NCBI RefSeq assembly: GCF_900142545.1
Contig: NZ_FRBF01000004.1
Coordinates: 1 to 64,000 of the forward strand
Length of the DNA: 64,000 bases
Source of the DNA: Fibrobacter sp. UWT2
Lineage (GTDB): Bacteria; Fibrobacterota; Fibrobacteria; Fibrobacterales; Fibrobacteraceae
Reading direction: 5' to 3'
The notes under the pieces were generated by a model. It saw only the letters and a program-made list of their open reading frames with translations. It did not search any database and was not told where the DNA came from. Below, one piece after another: positions 23,605 through 31,555 of the stretch (the first letter of the stretch is position 1; every line of letters starts with the position of its first letter). The position numbers and the translations under genes are program-made.

Positions 23605-26406
23605 TTGTTTATAGGTAGGTTTATTCTGCGCTTTCGCTGGCTGTTTTTATTTGCTGTGTTTGTAGGGCTTGCTCAGGCCCAGCTTTTGGACATGTCCGAA
23701 ATGTCCGAGAGCTATATGGTCGAAAATAAGATCCATAAGGTCAAGGTCGAAGGAACCGTCCACATGGACGATCGCGCTGTCCTTAGCCGTATCGGTATTC
23801 GCGATGGTCAAAGCTATTCTCCGACGGCGCTGACCGAAAAGGTGCAGTCCTCGGTGACCTCCCTTTACAAGTCCGGTCTTTTTGACGATGTGACCGCCTG
23901 GATTGACTACGTGGGCGATGGCACCGATGTCGACCTCATTTTCAAGATTAAAGAACTTCCTGCTTTGGATACGGCCGTGTTCGAAGGCTGCGACGAAGAA
24001 TCCGAAGAAGACTTGAAGCTGAAGGTTCGCTTGATTCCGGGCCAGGTCTACAGCAAGAGCCAGCTGGAACGCGACCGTCAGGCTATTTTGGATTACTACC
24101 ACGCCGAAGGTTACCTGCTTGCCGAAGTGGGCTACCGCGAAACTCCGGTGGACGAAAACAAGAACTTGGTGACCTTCATTGTCCGCGAAGGCGAAAAGGT
24201 CAAGGTTCGCCAGTTTGATATTCAAGGAAACGACCACGTTCCTGCCGAAGACATCATGGAACACATGGTGACCAAGCTGGACCAGTGGTGGGGTGGCGGC
24301 GAATTCAAGGAAAACATCTTTGAAGCCGACCGCGACACGGTGTTGAATGCCATTCGCCATTTTGGCTATCTGGATGCCGAACTGACGGAATACAGCGCCG
24401 AATACTTGCCGGACTCCACCTGCCTGTTCTATATGGGCCGCATGGTTCCGATGGGTGAAAACCTGGAAGTCCTTTACAAGCAGTTGAACCTCGCTTTGGG
24501 CGACTCCGCAACGCCGCTTTACAAGATGGCGGGTAAGCCCACGATGCAGGTGACGCACTTCTTCCGCAACCACCGCGAAGTGGGTGCAATGCCTTGGGTG
24601 ACTAGACCTAAGGTCACGGTCAAGACCGAAGAAGATGCCTGGAAGATGTTGAACGACATTATCCGCTACGAAACCTCCCGTAAGGAATTCCTGGATATCG
24701 TCGATGGCCGCAAGTGGAACAACCCGAAAATCAACGATCTCCGCAAGATTAAGAAGCGTTCTACTTATGAAGAAAAGCTCATGGTCCGTTACATGATCGA
24801 AGACATGTTCCCGGCCCTCAACAAGTACGACAACATCAAGACCTCCAGCGCCATCTTGATTCATATCCACATGAACGAAGGCCGCCGGTACTACATGGGC
24901 TCGCTGCACTTCTCGGGCAACGAAGTCCTGAACGACAAGATGCTTGCCTACGCTTACCGCCTGGATAGTGGCGAAGTCTTTGACCAGTATAAGTATGACG
25001 CTTCTCGCAAGGCCCTTCTGGATGCCTACCGCGAAGACGGTTACCTGTTTGCTCAGTACGAAGAAACCCGTACGTTCGAAAACGATTCGATTGTGAACCT
25101 GTCTTACCGCATGACCGAAGGCCTGCCCGCCCAGATTCATAAGGTTCATATCCACGGTAACACCAAGACGAACGAAAAGGTGATTCGCCGCGAAGTGCGT
25201 CTGTATCCGGGTGACACCTACCGCCAGTCTGCCCTGGAACGTAGCTTCCGTGAAATTATGCAGCTGAACTACTTCGACATGGTCGTGCCCGACATCAAGG
25301 TGGTGGGCGAACAGGAAGTCGACCTCGACTTTACCGTTCAAGAAAAGGAAGCCGGTACCGGTCAGTTCAGCTTGGGCGTTTCTTATAGCGAAAGTGACGG
25401 CATCGTGGGTACGGCAAGCGTGTCTATCCCGAACTGCTGTATGGGTGACGGCCAGGCCGCATCGTTCAGTGTGGAATACGGTGAAGACAAGAAGAGCGCT
25501 GCCATCAGCTTCCAGGAACCCTGGTTTATGGACAAGCCGATTACCTTGGGTGCAAGCCTCAGCTACTCTTGGTGGAACATGTCCAAGTATGACGACCCCG
25601 ACATTACCCGTTACGGTGGATCCGTTTACCTGGGTAAGCGCCTCAAGTGGCCCGATGACTACTTCTACGGACAGATCGGTTACAGCTGGCTCATGAACAA
25701 GCAGGGCCCGAATATCGACGACAGCTACGTGGTTTACACCGGTGTGGAATCGGCTTTGAACTTCCGCCTGTTGCGTGACGACAAGAACCTGCCGCAGTTC
25801 CCGACCGAAGGCTCCCGCTACGTGCTCGATATTCAGTGGGCTGACGACGCCTTGTTCAGTGACTTTAACTTCGTGAAGACGGAACTTACGATTAAGTGGT
25901 GGTTCCCGCTGTTCCGCGACCGCTTGGCAATCGCACTTACCAACCAGTACGGCGTGATTGTGGGTGACCAGTTGCAGTACCGTACCCTTTACACCATGGG
26001 TGGCGTGATGGGTTACGAAGGCATGATGCGTGGTTACAGCTCGGGCTCTATCGGTTACCGCCGCTTGGGCCGCAGCTACCAGTACACCGGTGCTGAACTT
26101 CAGCTCGGCCTTGTGCCGCAGACATTCTACCTGTTGCCGTTCTTCTTTGATGCCGGTAACGTGTTCGGTGAACGCTACAACCCGCGTACCAAGGTGCCGA
26201 AGCCGAGCAGGAACCCGCTCAGCGAATGGGATCCGACCAGTCTCAAGAAGGATATCGGTTTCGGTTTCCGCGTGATTGTGCCGATGCTCGGTATTATCGG
26301 ATTCGACTTTGCTTGGCCGCTTGATGTGGGTGAAACTTATAGTGGTTTGCAGCGTACCGAAGTGGGCGACATGCAGTTCAACTTTGTTATCGGTCAAGGA
26401 TTCTAA
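23605..26406 (+). CDS. bamA: Outer membrane protein assembly factor BamA (Omp85)
   Basis: A large BamA, about 930 residues against about 800 usually. It inserts beta-barrel proteins into the outer membrane. A signal peptide ends FVGLAQA. Five POTRA domains follow (first: KIHKVKVEGTVHMDD; fifth: IHKVHIHGNTKTNEKVIRREV), then a 16-strand barrel with the VRGF-type loop region (MRGYSSGS) and a terminal Phe. POTRA3 is interrupted by about 140 extra residues (about 24415-24845). The start is uncertain: no ATG or GTG follows the promoter box. TTG 23605, or ATT 23623/CTG 23626 just after TAGGTAGG, are candidates. skp follows nine bases later. Confidence 0.93.
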   Translation: MFIGRFILRFRWLFLFAVFVGLAQAQLLDMSEMSESYMVENKIHKVKVEGTVHMDDRAVLSRIGIRDGQSYSPTALTEKVQSSVTSLYKSGLFDDVTAWIDYVGDGTDVDLIFKIKELPALDTAVFEGCDEESEEDLKLKVRLIPGQVYSKSQLERDRQAILDYYHAEGYLLAEVGYRETPVDENKNLVTFIVREGEKVKVRQFDIQGNDHVPAEDIMEHMVTKLDQWWGGGEFKENIFEADRDTVLNAIRHFGYLDAELTEYSAEYLPDSTCLFYMGRMVPMGENLEVLYKQLNLALGDSATPLYKMAGKPTMQVTHFFRNHREVGAMPWVTRPKVTVKTEEDAWKMLNDIIRYETSRKEFLDIVDGRKWNNPKINDLRKIKKRSTYEEKLMVRYMIEDMFPALNKYDNIKTSSAILIHIHMNEGRRYYMGSLHFSGNEVLNDKMLAYAYRLDSGEVFDQYKYDASRKALLDAYREDGYLFAQYEETRTFENDSIVNLSYRMTEGLPAQIHKVHIHGNTKTNEKVIRREVRLYPGDTYRQSALERSFREIMQLNYFDMVVPDIKVVGEQEVDLDFTVQEKEAGTGQFSLGVSYSESDGIVGTASVSIPNCCMGDGQAASFSVEYGEDKKSAAISFQEPWFMDKPITLGASLSYSWWNMSKYDDPDITRYGGSVYLGKRLKWPDDYFYGQIGYSWLMNKQGPNIDDSYVVYTGVESALNFRLLRDDKNLPQFPTEGSRYVLDIQWADDALFSDFNFVKTELTIKWWFPLFRDRLAIALTNQYGVIVGDQLQYRTLYTMGGVMGYEGMMRGYSSGSIGYRRLGRSYQYTGAELQLGLVPQTFYLLPFFFDAGNVFGERYNPRTKVPKPSRNPLSEWDPTSLKKDIGFGFRVIVPMLGIIGFDFAWPLDVGETYSGLQRTEVGDMQFNFVIGQGF

Positions 26407-26415
26407 GGAGGCTCT

Positions 26416-26931
26416 ATGCTTAAGCGTCTGCTGATCGTTTTGGTTCTCGCATTTGCGACGGTCTCGTTTGCCGAAGACGGCCTGCGCATTGCGCATGTGG
26501 ACTCCAAGCTGATTTTTGACGGCTACAAGGGTACCAAGAAAGCCCAGGAAGAATACGACCGTCAGGTGGCTAAGTGGGAACAGCAAGGCAACTTGCTGCA
26601 GAAGGAACTCGCTGCCATCAAGGAAAAGTTGGACAAGCAGGTGCTCATGCTCAGCGACGAAAAGAAGCGCGAGCTCGAAGCCGAGTACAACAAGAAAGAT
26701 ATGGAACTCAAGAGCTTTATCGACCGCGTGTACGGTCGTAAGGGCGAACTGATTTCTGAAAACGAAAAGGTGAGCGGACCGATCATTCAGCTGATCCGCA
26801 AGGCCATCAATGAAATCGCCCTGCAGGAAGGCTACGACATGGTGGTTGACCGTGCAACGGGCGCCGTGGTGTTCTGGAAGAAAGAAAATGACCTGACTCA
26901 GAAAGTTCTGGATTACCTGAACAATCGATAG
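26416..26931 (+). CDS. skp: Periplasmic chaperone Skp/OmpH
   Basis: A 171-residue periplasmic chaperone that holds unfolded outer-membrane proteins for BamA. A signal peptide (cut after VSFA) is followed by the family start LRIAHVDSKLIFDGYKGTKKA, a long coiled coil rich in Lys, Glu and Gln (about 40-120), and the closing region AINEIALQEGYDMVVDR. ATG 26416 is preceded by AAGGAGG at five bases, the strongest Shine-Dalgarno in the area. The bamA-skp order is conserved in many Gram-negative bacteria. Confidence 0.93.
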   Translation: MLKRLLIVLVLAFATVSFAEDGLRIAHVDSKLIFDGYKGTKKAQEEYDRQVAKWEQQGNLLQKELAAIKEKLDKQVLMLSDEKKRELEAEYNKKDMELKSFIDRVYGRKGELISENEKVSGPIIQLIRKAINEIALQEGYDMVVDRATGAVVFWKKENDLTQKVLDYLNNR

Positions 26932-26954
26932 TTTTCGAAAAGTCTGAAAAATTT

Positions 26955-26986
26955 AAAACCTCGCTCATCGCGAGGTTTTCTTTTTT
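26955..26986 (+). terminator. Terminator after bamA-skp
   Basis: AAAACCTCGC pairs with GCGAGGTTTT around TCATC, followed by C and six Ts. Confidence 0.92.
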
Positions 26987-27026
26987 CTCAAGCCTCACTC
27001 CTCAGAGCGCAGCGACCTCATCGCTA
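26987..27026. repeat. Related intergenic repeat words (CTCAAGCCTCACTCCTC, AGCG-hairpin)
   Basis: CCTCACTCCTCAG and GCGACCTCATCGC resemble the modules at 3839-3877 and 16091-16260. Lies between convergent genes. Confidence 0.35.
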
Positions 27027-28199
27027 TTAGTAAGCGCCTTCGCCCTTGAACACGACCTTGAAGGTCTTGAGGATGAGCGAGACGTCGTCGCTCAGCTTGC
27101 CGTTGCGTTTGATGTAGTCGTTGTCCAAACGCATCTGGCCTTCGAAGCTGATGTTGCTGCGGCCGCTGACCTGCCAAATGCAGGTGAGACCTGGCGTCAC
27201 GGAAAGACGCATGCGGTGCCAGGGCTCGTATTCCGCCACTTCAGACGGAATCGGCGGACGCGGACCGACAATGGACATGTCGCCCTTGAGAATGTTGAAG
27301 AACTGCGGCAGTTCGTCGAGGCTGAACTTGCGGAGCACGTGACCGAACGGATAGATACGCGGGTCGTTCTTCATCTTGAAGGTCTTGCCGCCCGTTTCGT
27401 TCTGGGCCAGGAGTTCTTTTTTGCGCTCTTCGGCATCCACATACATGCTGCGGAACTTGTACATGGTGAATAGCTTGCCGTTCTTGCCTACGCGGGTCTG
27501 CTTGAAAATGATGGGACCCTTGGGGTCGCTGAGCTTGACGGCGGCGGCGCAGAACAGGAGCAGGGGAGAGCAGAGCACGATCGCAATGCTGGTACAGGTC
27601 ACGTCTACAAAACGCTTGACCATGTGGCGGTAGCGAATGGTGTGCGGGTGTTCCCAGATATGGTCGAGGTTCAGGCGGCAAAGCGAGAAAAATCGGCCGT
27701 TTGCGCTGTTGAAATCCTTAATCTTTTCTTCGAGTTCCAGGTTTTCTTTTTCCTGGAGGCCGGTATAGATGTAGGCTTCGAAGATAGGCTTCTTGGGGTT
27801 GATGCGGAGCGTCTGGATCAGGCCTGCATCGTTCAGCTTGTGCAGAATCTCTTTGCGAATCGATTCCAGCACCGAGAGGTCGGAATTCAGCAAGATAATG
27901 CCGAGACCGCTGCCGTCGGAAAGGTAGCCTAAAACATCAATGAAGCGTAAATGCGAAAACATCGTCAAGATGCTGATTCGCCAGGTGTTTTCGACGGTCT
28001 TGTTCGGGCTGCCCCAACCAAAGAAGTCGTACTGGTGCGAATACATCTTGATGTACAGGAATGGCTTGCGGGTGCGGTTCGCCCTCATGAATTCTTCGTT
28101 CAAACGCGTTCTAAAGAGCTTTGTCGGGTAGACAATGTTCTTTAGCTTTTGCTCGTCGAGAATTGAGCCGATTGCCGGATTGACCGATTCCTGTTCCAT
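27027..28199 (-). CDS. Priming glycosyltransferase (polyprenol-phosphate sugar transferase) with degenerate GGDEF-like N-domain
   Basis: A 390-residue protein. The C-terminal half (from about residue 190) is a bacterial sugar transferase that moves a sugar-phosphate from a UDP-sugar to undecaprenyl phosphate, starting polysaccharide synthesis. Its motifs are KRFVDVTCTSIAIVLCSPLLL (membrane anchor), IIFKQTRVGKNGKLFTMYKFRSM, LRKFSLDELPQFFNILKGDMSIVGPRPP and TPGLTCIWQVSGRS. The N-terminal half lacks the usual membrane helices; instead FRTRLNEEFMRANR...VLGYLSDGSGLGIILL looks like a decayed GGDEF domain. ATG 28199 is five bases after a TATATTTA box with no Shine-Dalgarno. Confidence 0.88.
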   Translation of the reverse strand: MEQESVNPAIGSILDEQKLKNIVYPTKLFRTRLNEEFMRANRTRKPFLYIKMYSHQYDFFGWGSPNKTVENTWRISILTMFSHLRFIDVLGYLSDGSGLGIILLNSDLSVLESIRKEILHKLNDAGLIQTLRINPKKPIFEAYIYTGLQEKENLELEEKIKDFNSANGRFFSLCRLNLDHIWEHPHTIRYRHMVKRFVDVTCTSIAIVLCSPLLLFCAAAVKLSDPKGPIIFKQTRVGKNGKLFTMYKFRSMYVDAEERKKELLAQNETGGKTFKMKNDPRIYPFGHVLRKFSLDELPQFFNILKGDMSIVGPRPPIPSEVAEYEPWHRMRLSVTPGLTCIWQVSGRSNISFEGQMRLDNDYIKRNGKLSDDVSLILKTFKVVFKGEGAY

Positions 28200-28204
28200 G
28201 GCGC

Positions 28205-28212
28205 TAAATATA
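28205..28212 (-). promoter_or_regulatory. TATATTTA box, 5 bases before the priming transferase start
   Basis: Reads TATATTTA, GCGCC, ATG on the minus strand. It fixes the start at 28199 and argues against TTG 28235. Confidence 0.5.
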
Positions 28213-28288
28213 GTTACTTGTAACTGCTTAGGCAAAGTTGAACTTTCAATTATTGTATCTTTCTAATCGGAATTAAAGAGGAGATTTT

Positions 28289-30163
28289 ATGAAATTCACG
28301 ATTTCAATTTTTACGGGAGTTATTTTTACAGCCTTGTCTGCAAATGCGGCGACTATTACTTCAAAAATACCAGCTTTGTCGGACAGTTGTTATCAGATTT
28401 CAGATGCCGCCGAACTTTACGGATTTGCAGACATTGTGAATGGTACAGGAGAGGGTGACCCTCAAGGGAACGTGTGTGGAAAACTGACTCAGGATATCGT
28501 GGTGAATGAATCTGTGCTAAATTCCGAAGGCGAATTGAATTCGCAAAAGGATTTTGTCCCGTGGGTTCCGATGAAAGATTTTTCGGGAAAGTTTGATGGG
28601 AACAACCATGTTATATATGGATTGTATTTTAATGGCAACGGTGACAAAAGTGTGGGCTTATTTGAAAATGCGTCAGGCTTTCAAATATTAAACCTCGGTC
28701 TTGAAGACTTTTATTTCGCGGGAAAAGAAAATGTGGGCGCCTTTGTTGGCTTTGTAAACGATTATTCGAAAAACCAAATGGAAATAACGAATTCCTATGC
28801 CGCAGGCTTGGTTGAGGGTGAATCTGGCGTAGGAGGCTTTATTGGAAGCGCAACATGGCATAAGGGATCGCTGTATATATCGAACAGTTACAACCTGTCT
28901 ATGGTGAAAGGTTTGTACGAAGTGGGGGGATTCATTGGGAGTAAATATGAAGACGATGTCTATATAATAAAATCCTATAATTCAGGGGTGGTTTCCGGTA
29001 AGGAGGCTGTTGGTGGATTTGTTGGTTGGGCAAGTAAGGGCGTTCTCGGGGTTTACCAAAGCTATAATGCCGGAAAAGTTGTCGGACAGATGTATGTTGG
29101 CGGCTTATTAGGCAAAGCGACTTCTTTCGAATACGCTCTTTTCAAAAATGTCTACAACAAGGGTGCCGTAGAAGGTGGCTCGAGTGTTGGTGGGCTTGTT
29201 GGTTATGGAGAAGGCGCAGACCTTATTGGTGGTGGCGTTACTATTGCTAATGCGTATAATGCTGTGCATGTTTCCTACGATGCAGATTCTTCACTAAAAG
29301 CAGGAACTATTCTCGGGTATGGATATGGTGACGGCGATATCAGATTTGAAAATTGTTTTTTTGTGGAGCAAGAGGATATTCTTGTTGCTAATGTGTCGGA
29401 TACAACTAACAAGGTAATAGAAGATGTTCTAGGTGTTACCGAAGAACGTTTAATGGGTGGAGTTATTGCTGGTTATTTACGAGGCTGGATTGAAACTTAC
29501 CGTAACGGTTCTTATGTGGAAAATGGCGCCGATGGTCTCGTATGGGCCGAAGACCCTGCTGGCCAGGTGCTCCCGCATTTTGATTGGAGTAACACGAAAC
29601 ACTATGTATTTTTCGTTTTAGATGAAGGCGGCAAAATCGAAAAAGGTCATGAGCTGAAGTATTATGAAGAAGGTGTGGCGACAGCGCTTCCCGATGCACA
29701 ATTCGTGACTCGCGAAGGGTTCTATTTTGCGGGTTGGTATGATAACAGGCAATTTTTGGGGAATGCTGTCACTTCGGTGAGCCCCAAAGCGACTGGTACA
29801 CAGATCTTTTATGCCAAGTGGACTACACCCCCAGTTTCGAGCTCTAGCGAAGAATCCTCTTCGAGCGTATCTAGCAGTTCTTCTGATGCGTCAAGCTCCT
29901 CTGAGACGCCGAGCTCGAGTAGCGAACAGACTACTTCCTTTGAGCGAATGCCGTTGCCGCAGTTTAGCGTGAGCGTTGTAAATCGCACCTTGCAGGTGGC
30001 AGGAGCCCGTGCGGGCGACAGGTATGTATTGTTCGATATGCAGGGCAATGTGGTGCTCCGTGGAACCGCAAATAGCGCGAATTTCAGCATCGCGGTGCCT
30101 GTTTCGGGGAATTATGTGCTTCGAATCGGGAATGGAAGCCGCAAGGTGTCTGTGAGATTCTAG
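28289..30163 (+). CDS. Secreted GLUG-repeat surface protein with C-terminal sorting-like domain
   Basis: A 624-residue protein with a signal peptide (cut after SANA). From about residue 130 to 330 there are repeats of the GLUG type, VGGFIG/VGGLVG followed by a SYN/AYN stretch. An InlB-type repeat follows (FYFAGWYDNRQ...FYAKW, about 475-512), then a Ser-rich linker, then a C-terminal domain with SIAVPVSGNYVLRIGN. That tail matches the pectate lyase tail. GLUG and InlB repeats suggest adhesion or surface structure; no catalytic domain is seen. Codon use is more AT-rich than in its neighbours. ATG 28289 follows AGAGGAG at about six bases. Confidence 0.85.
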   Translation: MKFTISIFTGVIFTALSANAATITSKIPALSDSCYQISDAAELYGFADIVNGTGEGDPQGNVCGKLTQDIVVNESVLNSEGELNSQKDFVPWVPMKDFSGKFDGNNHVIYGLYFNGNGDKSVGLFENASGFQILNLGLEDFYFAGKENVGAFVGFVNDYSKNQMEITNSYAAGLVEGESGVGGFIGSATWHKGSLYISNSYNLSMVKGLYEVGGFIGSKYEDDVYIIKSYNSGVVSGKEAVGGFVGWASKGVLGVYQSYNAGKVVGQMYVGGLLGKATSFEYALFKNVYNKGAVEGGSSVGGLVGYGEGADLIGGGVTIANAYNAVHVSYDADSSLKAGTILGYGYGDGDIRFENCFFVEQEDILVANVSDTTNKVIEDVLGVTEERLMGGVIAGYLRGWIETYRNGSYVENGADGLVWAEDPAGQVLPHFDWSNTKHYVFFVLDEGGKIEKGHELKYYEEGVATALPDAQFVTREGFYFAGWYDNRQFLGNAVTSVSPKATGTQIFYAKWTTPPVSSSSEESSSSVSSSSSDASSSSETPSSSSEQTTSFERMPLPQFSVSVVNRTLQVAGARAGDRYVLFDMQGNVVLRGTANSANFSIAVPVSGNYVLRIGNGSRKVSVRF

Positions 30164-30172
30164 CCAAAATTC

Positions 30173-30180
30173 TATATTTG
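30173..30180 (+). promoter_or_regulatory. TATATTTG promoter box for hom
   Basis: Lies 30 bases before ATG 30211, with GGAG (30200-30203) in between. Confidence 0.5.
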
Positions 30181-30210
30181 CCCCGTAAAAATTTAAAATG
30201 GAGACGCCTT

Positions 30211-31500
30211 ATGTTGCGTATTGGTCTTATTGGTACTGGAACCGTCGGTGGCGGTGTTATCCAGATTCTGGAACAGAAGATTGCCGAATACAAGGAAAAA
30301 CTCGGTGTTGAATTGGAATTGGCTTGCATTTGCGCCAAGTCCGAAGAAGAAGTTGCCCCGTACAAGGCAAAGGGCTACAAGGTTTCGACCAACGCCGACG
30401 AAATGATTGCCGGTAACGATATCGATGTGCTCGTGGAGCTCGCCGGTGGCTACAACATGCCGCGCAAGTGGATCCTCGCTGCCCTCGAAAGCGGCAAGCA
30501 CGTGGTGACTGCCAACAAGGCTCTCCTCGCCAAGTACGGCCACGAAATTTTCCCGCTTGCAGCCAAGAACGGTCTGCATGTGCTGTTCGAAGCAGCCGTG
30601 GGCGGTGGCATTCCTATCATCCGTAGCCTGCAGGAAGGCTTGCTCGGCTCTACGGTGGAACACCTGAGCTGCATCATTAACGGTACTTGTAACTACATCC
30701 TCAGCCGCATGGCCGACGAAGGCCTGGACTTCGACGTGGTTCTGAAGGATGCCCAGAAGCTCGGCTTTGCCGAAGCTGACCCGACCTTCGATATCGAAGG
30801 TATCGACTCCGCTCATAAGACTGCCTTGCTCGCTAGCCTCTGCAGCGGCCACCGCGTGGACTTCGAAAAGATTCACGTGACGGGTATTTCCAAGATTACC
30901 GCCCAGGATATCGCATTCGCCAAGGAACTTGGCTGCTGCGTGAAGCTCCTCGGCATCTATCACCGCGACGGTGACCGCGTGGACGCCCGTGTCCATCCGT
31001 GCTTCGTTTCTAACGAAAACCTGCTCTCTAACGTGAACGGCGTAATCAACGCTGTGTACCTCAAGTGCGACAACCTGGGCGAAACCGTTCAGACTGGCGC
31101 CGGTGCAGGCCGTTTGCCGACTGCTTCTGCTGTCGTAGCCGACCTCGTTTCCTTGGCCCGCTCTGTGGATCAGGGTAAGCGTAAGGCACTCCCGATGGGC
31201 TGGTTCAACGTCGACAACTCTGCAACGCTCGTTCCTATTTCGGAAACTTCGGCCCGCTACTACCTGCGCTTCACCTCTCGTGACGCTTGCGGTGTGCTCG
31301 CCAAGATTACCAGCATCCTCGCCGAAAACAACATCTCTATCGAAACCATTATCCAGAAGAACGTGAACGACCCGGGTAAGGTTTCTATCGTGGTGATTAC
31401 CGAAAAGACTCAGGATTGCAAGACCTCTAAGGCTGTGGACGCTATCGACGCCCTGCCCGAAATTGTCGAAAAGAGCCAGGTGATCCGTTTCCTCGCCTAA
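30211..31500 (+). CDS. hom: Homoserine dehydrogenase
   Basis: A 429-residue cytosolic enzyme that reduces aspartate semialdehyde to homoserine for threonine and methionine synthesis. RIGLIGTGTVGGGV binds NAD(P), and the catalytic region has NGTCNYILSRM, GFAEADPTFDIEGIDSAHK and GAGAGRLPTASAVVADL. A C-terminal ACT domain (about 350-425) is the usual site for threonine feedback. There is no aspartate kinase fusion. ATG 30211, seven bases after GGAG, is preferred over an upstream frame start at 30178. Confidence 0.96.
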   Translation: MLRIGLIGTGTVGGGVIQILEQKIAEYKEKLGVELELACICAKSEEEVAPYKAKGYKVSTNADEMIAGNDIDVLVELAGGYNMPRKWILAALESGKHVVTANKALLAKYGHEIFPLAAKNGLHVLFEAAVGGGIPIIRSLQEGLLGSTVEHLSCIINGTCNYILSRMADEGLDFDVVLKDAQKLGFAEADPTFDIEGIDSAHKTALLASLCSGHRVDFEKIHVTGISKITAQDIAFAKELGCCVKLLGIYHRDGDRVDARVHPCFVSNENLLSNVNGVINAVYLKCDNLGETVQTGAGAGRLPTASAVVADLVSLARSVDQGKRKALPMGWFNVDNSATLVPISETSARYYLRFTSRDACGVLAKITSILAENNISIETIIQKNVNDPGKVSIVVITEKTQDCKTSKAVDAIDALPEIVEKSQVIRFLA

Positions 31501-31555
31501 AAACAGCGAAAAACGGAAAATCTGAAACTTTGCAATTTGGTAATTTAGGGTTGTT

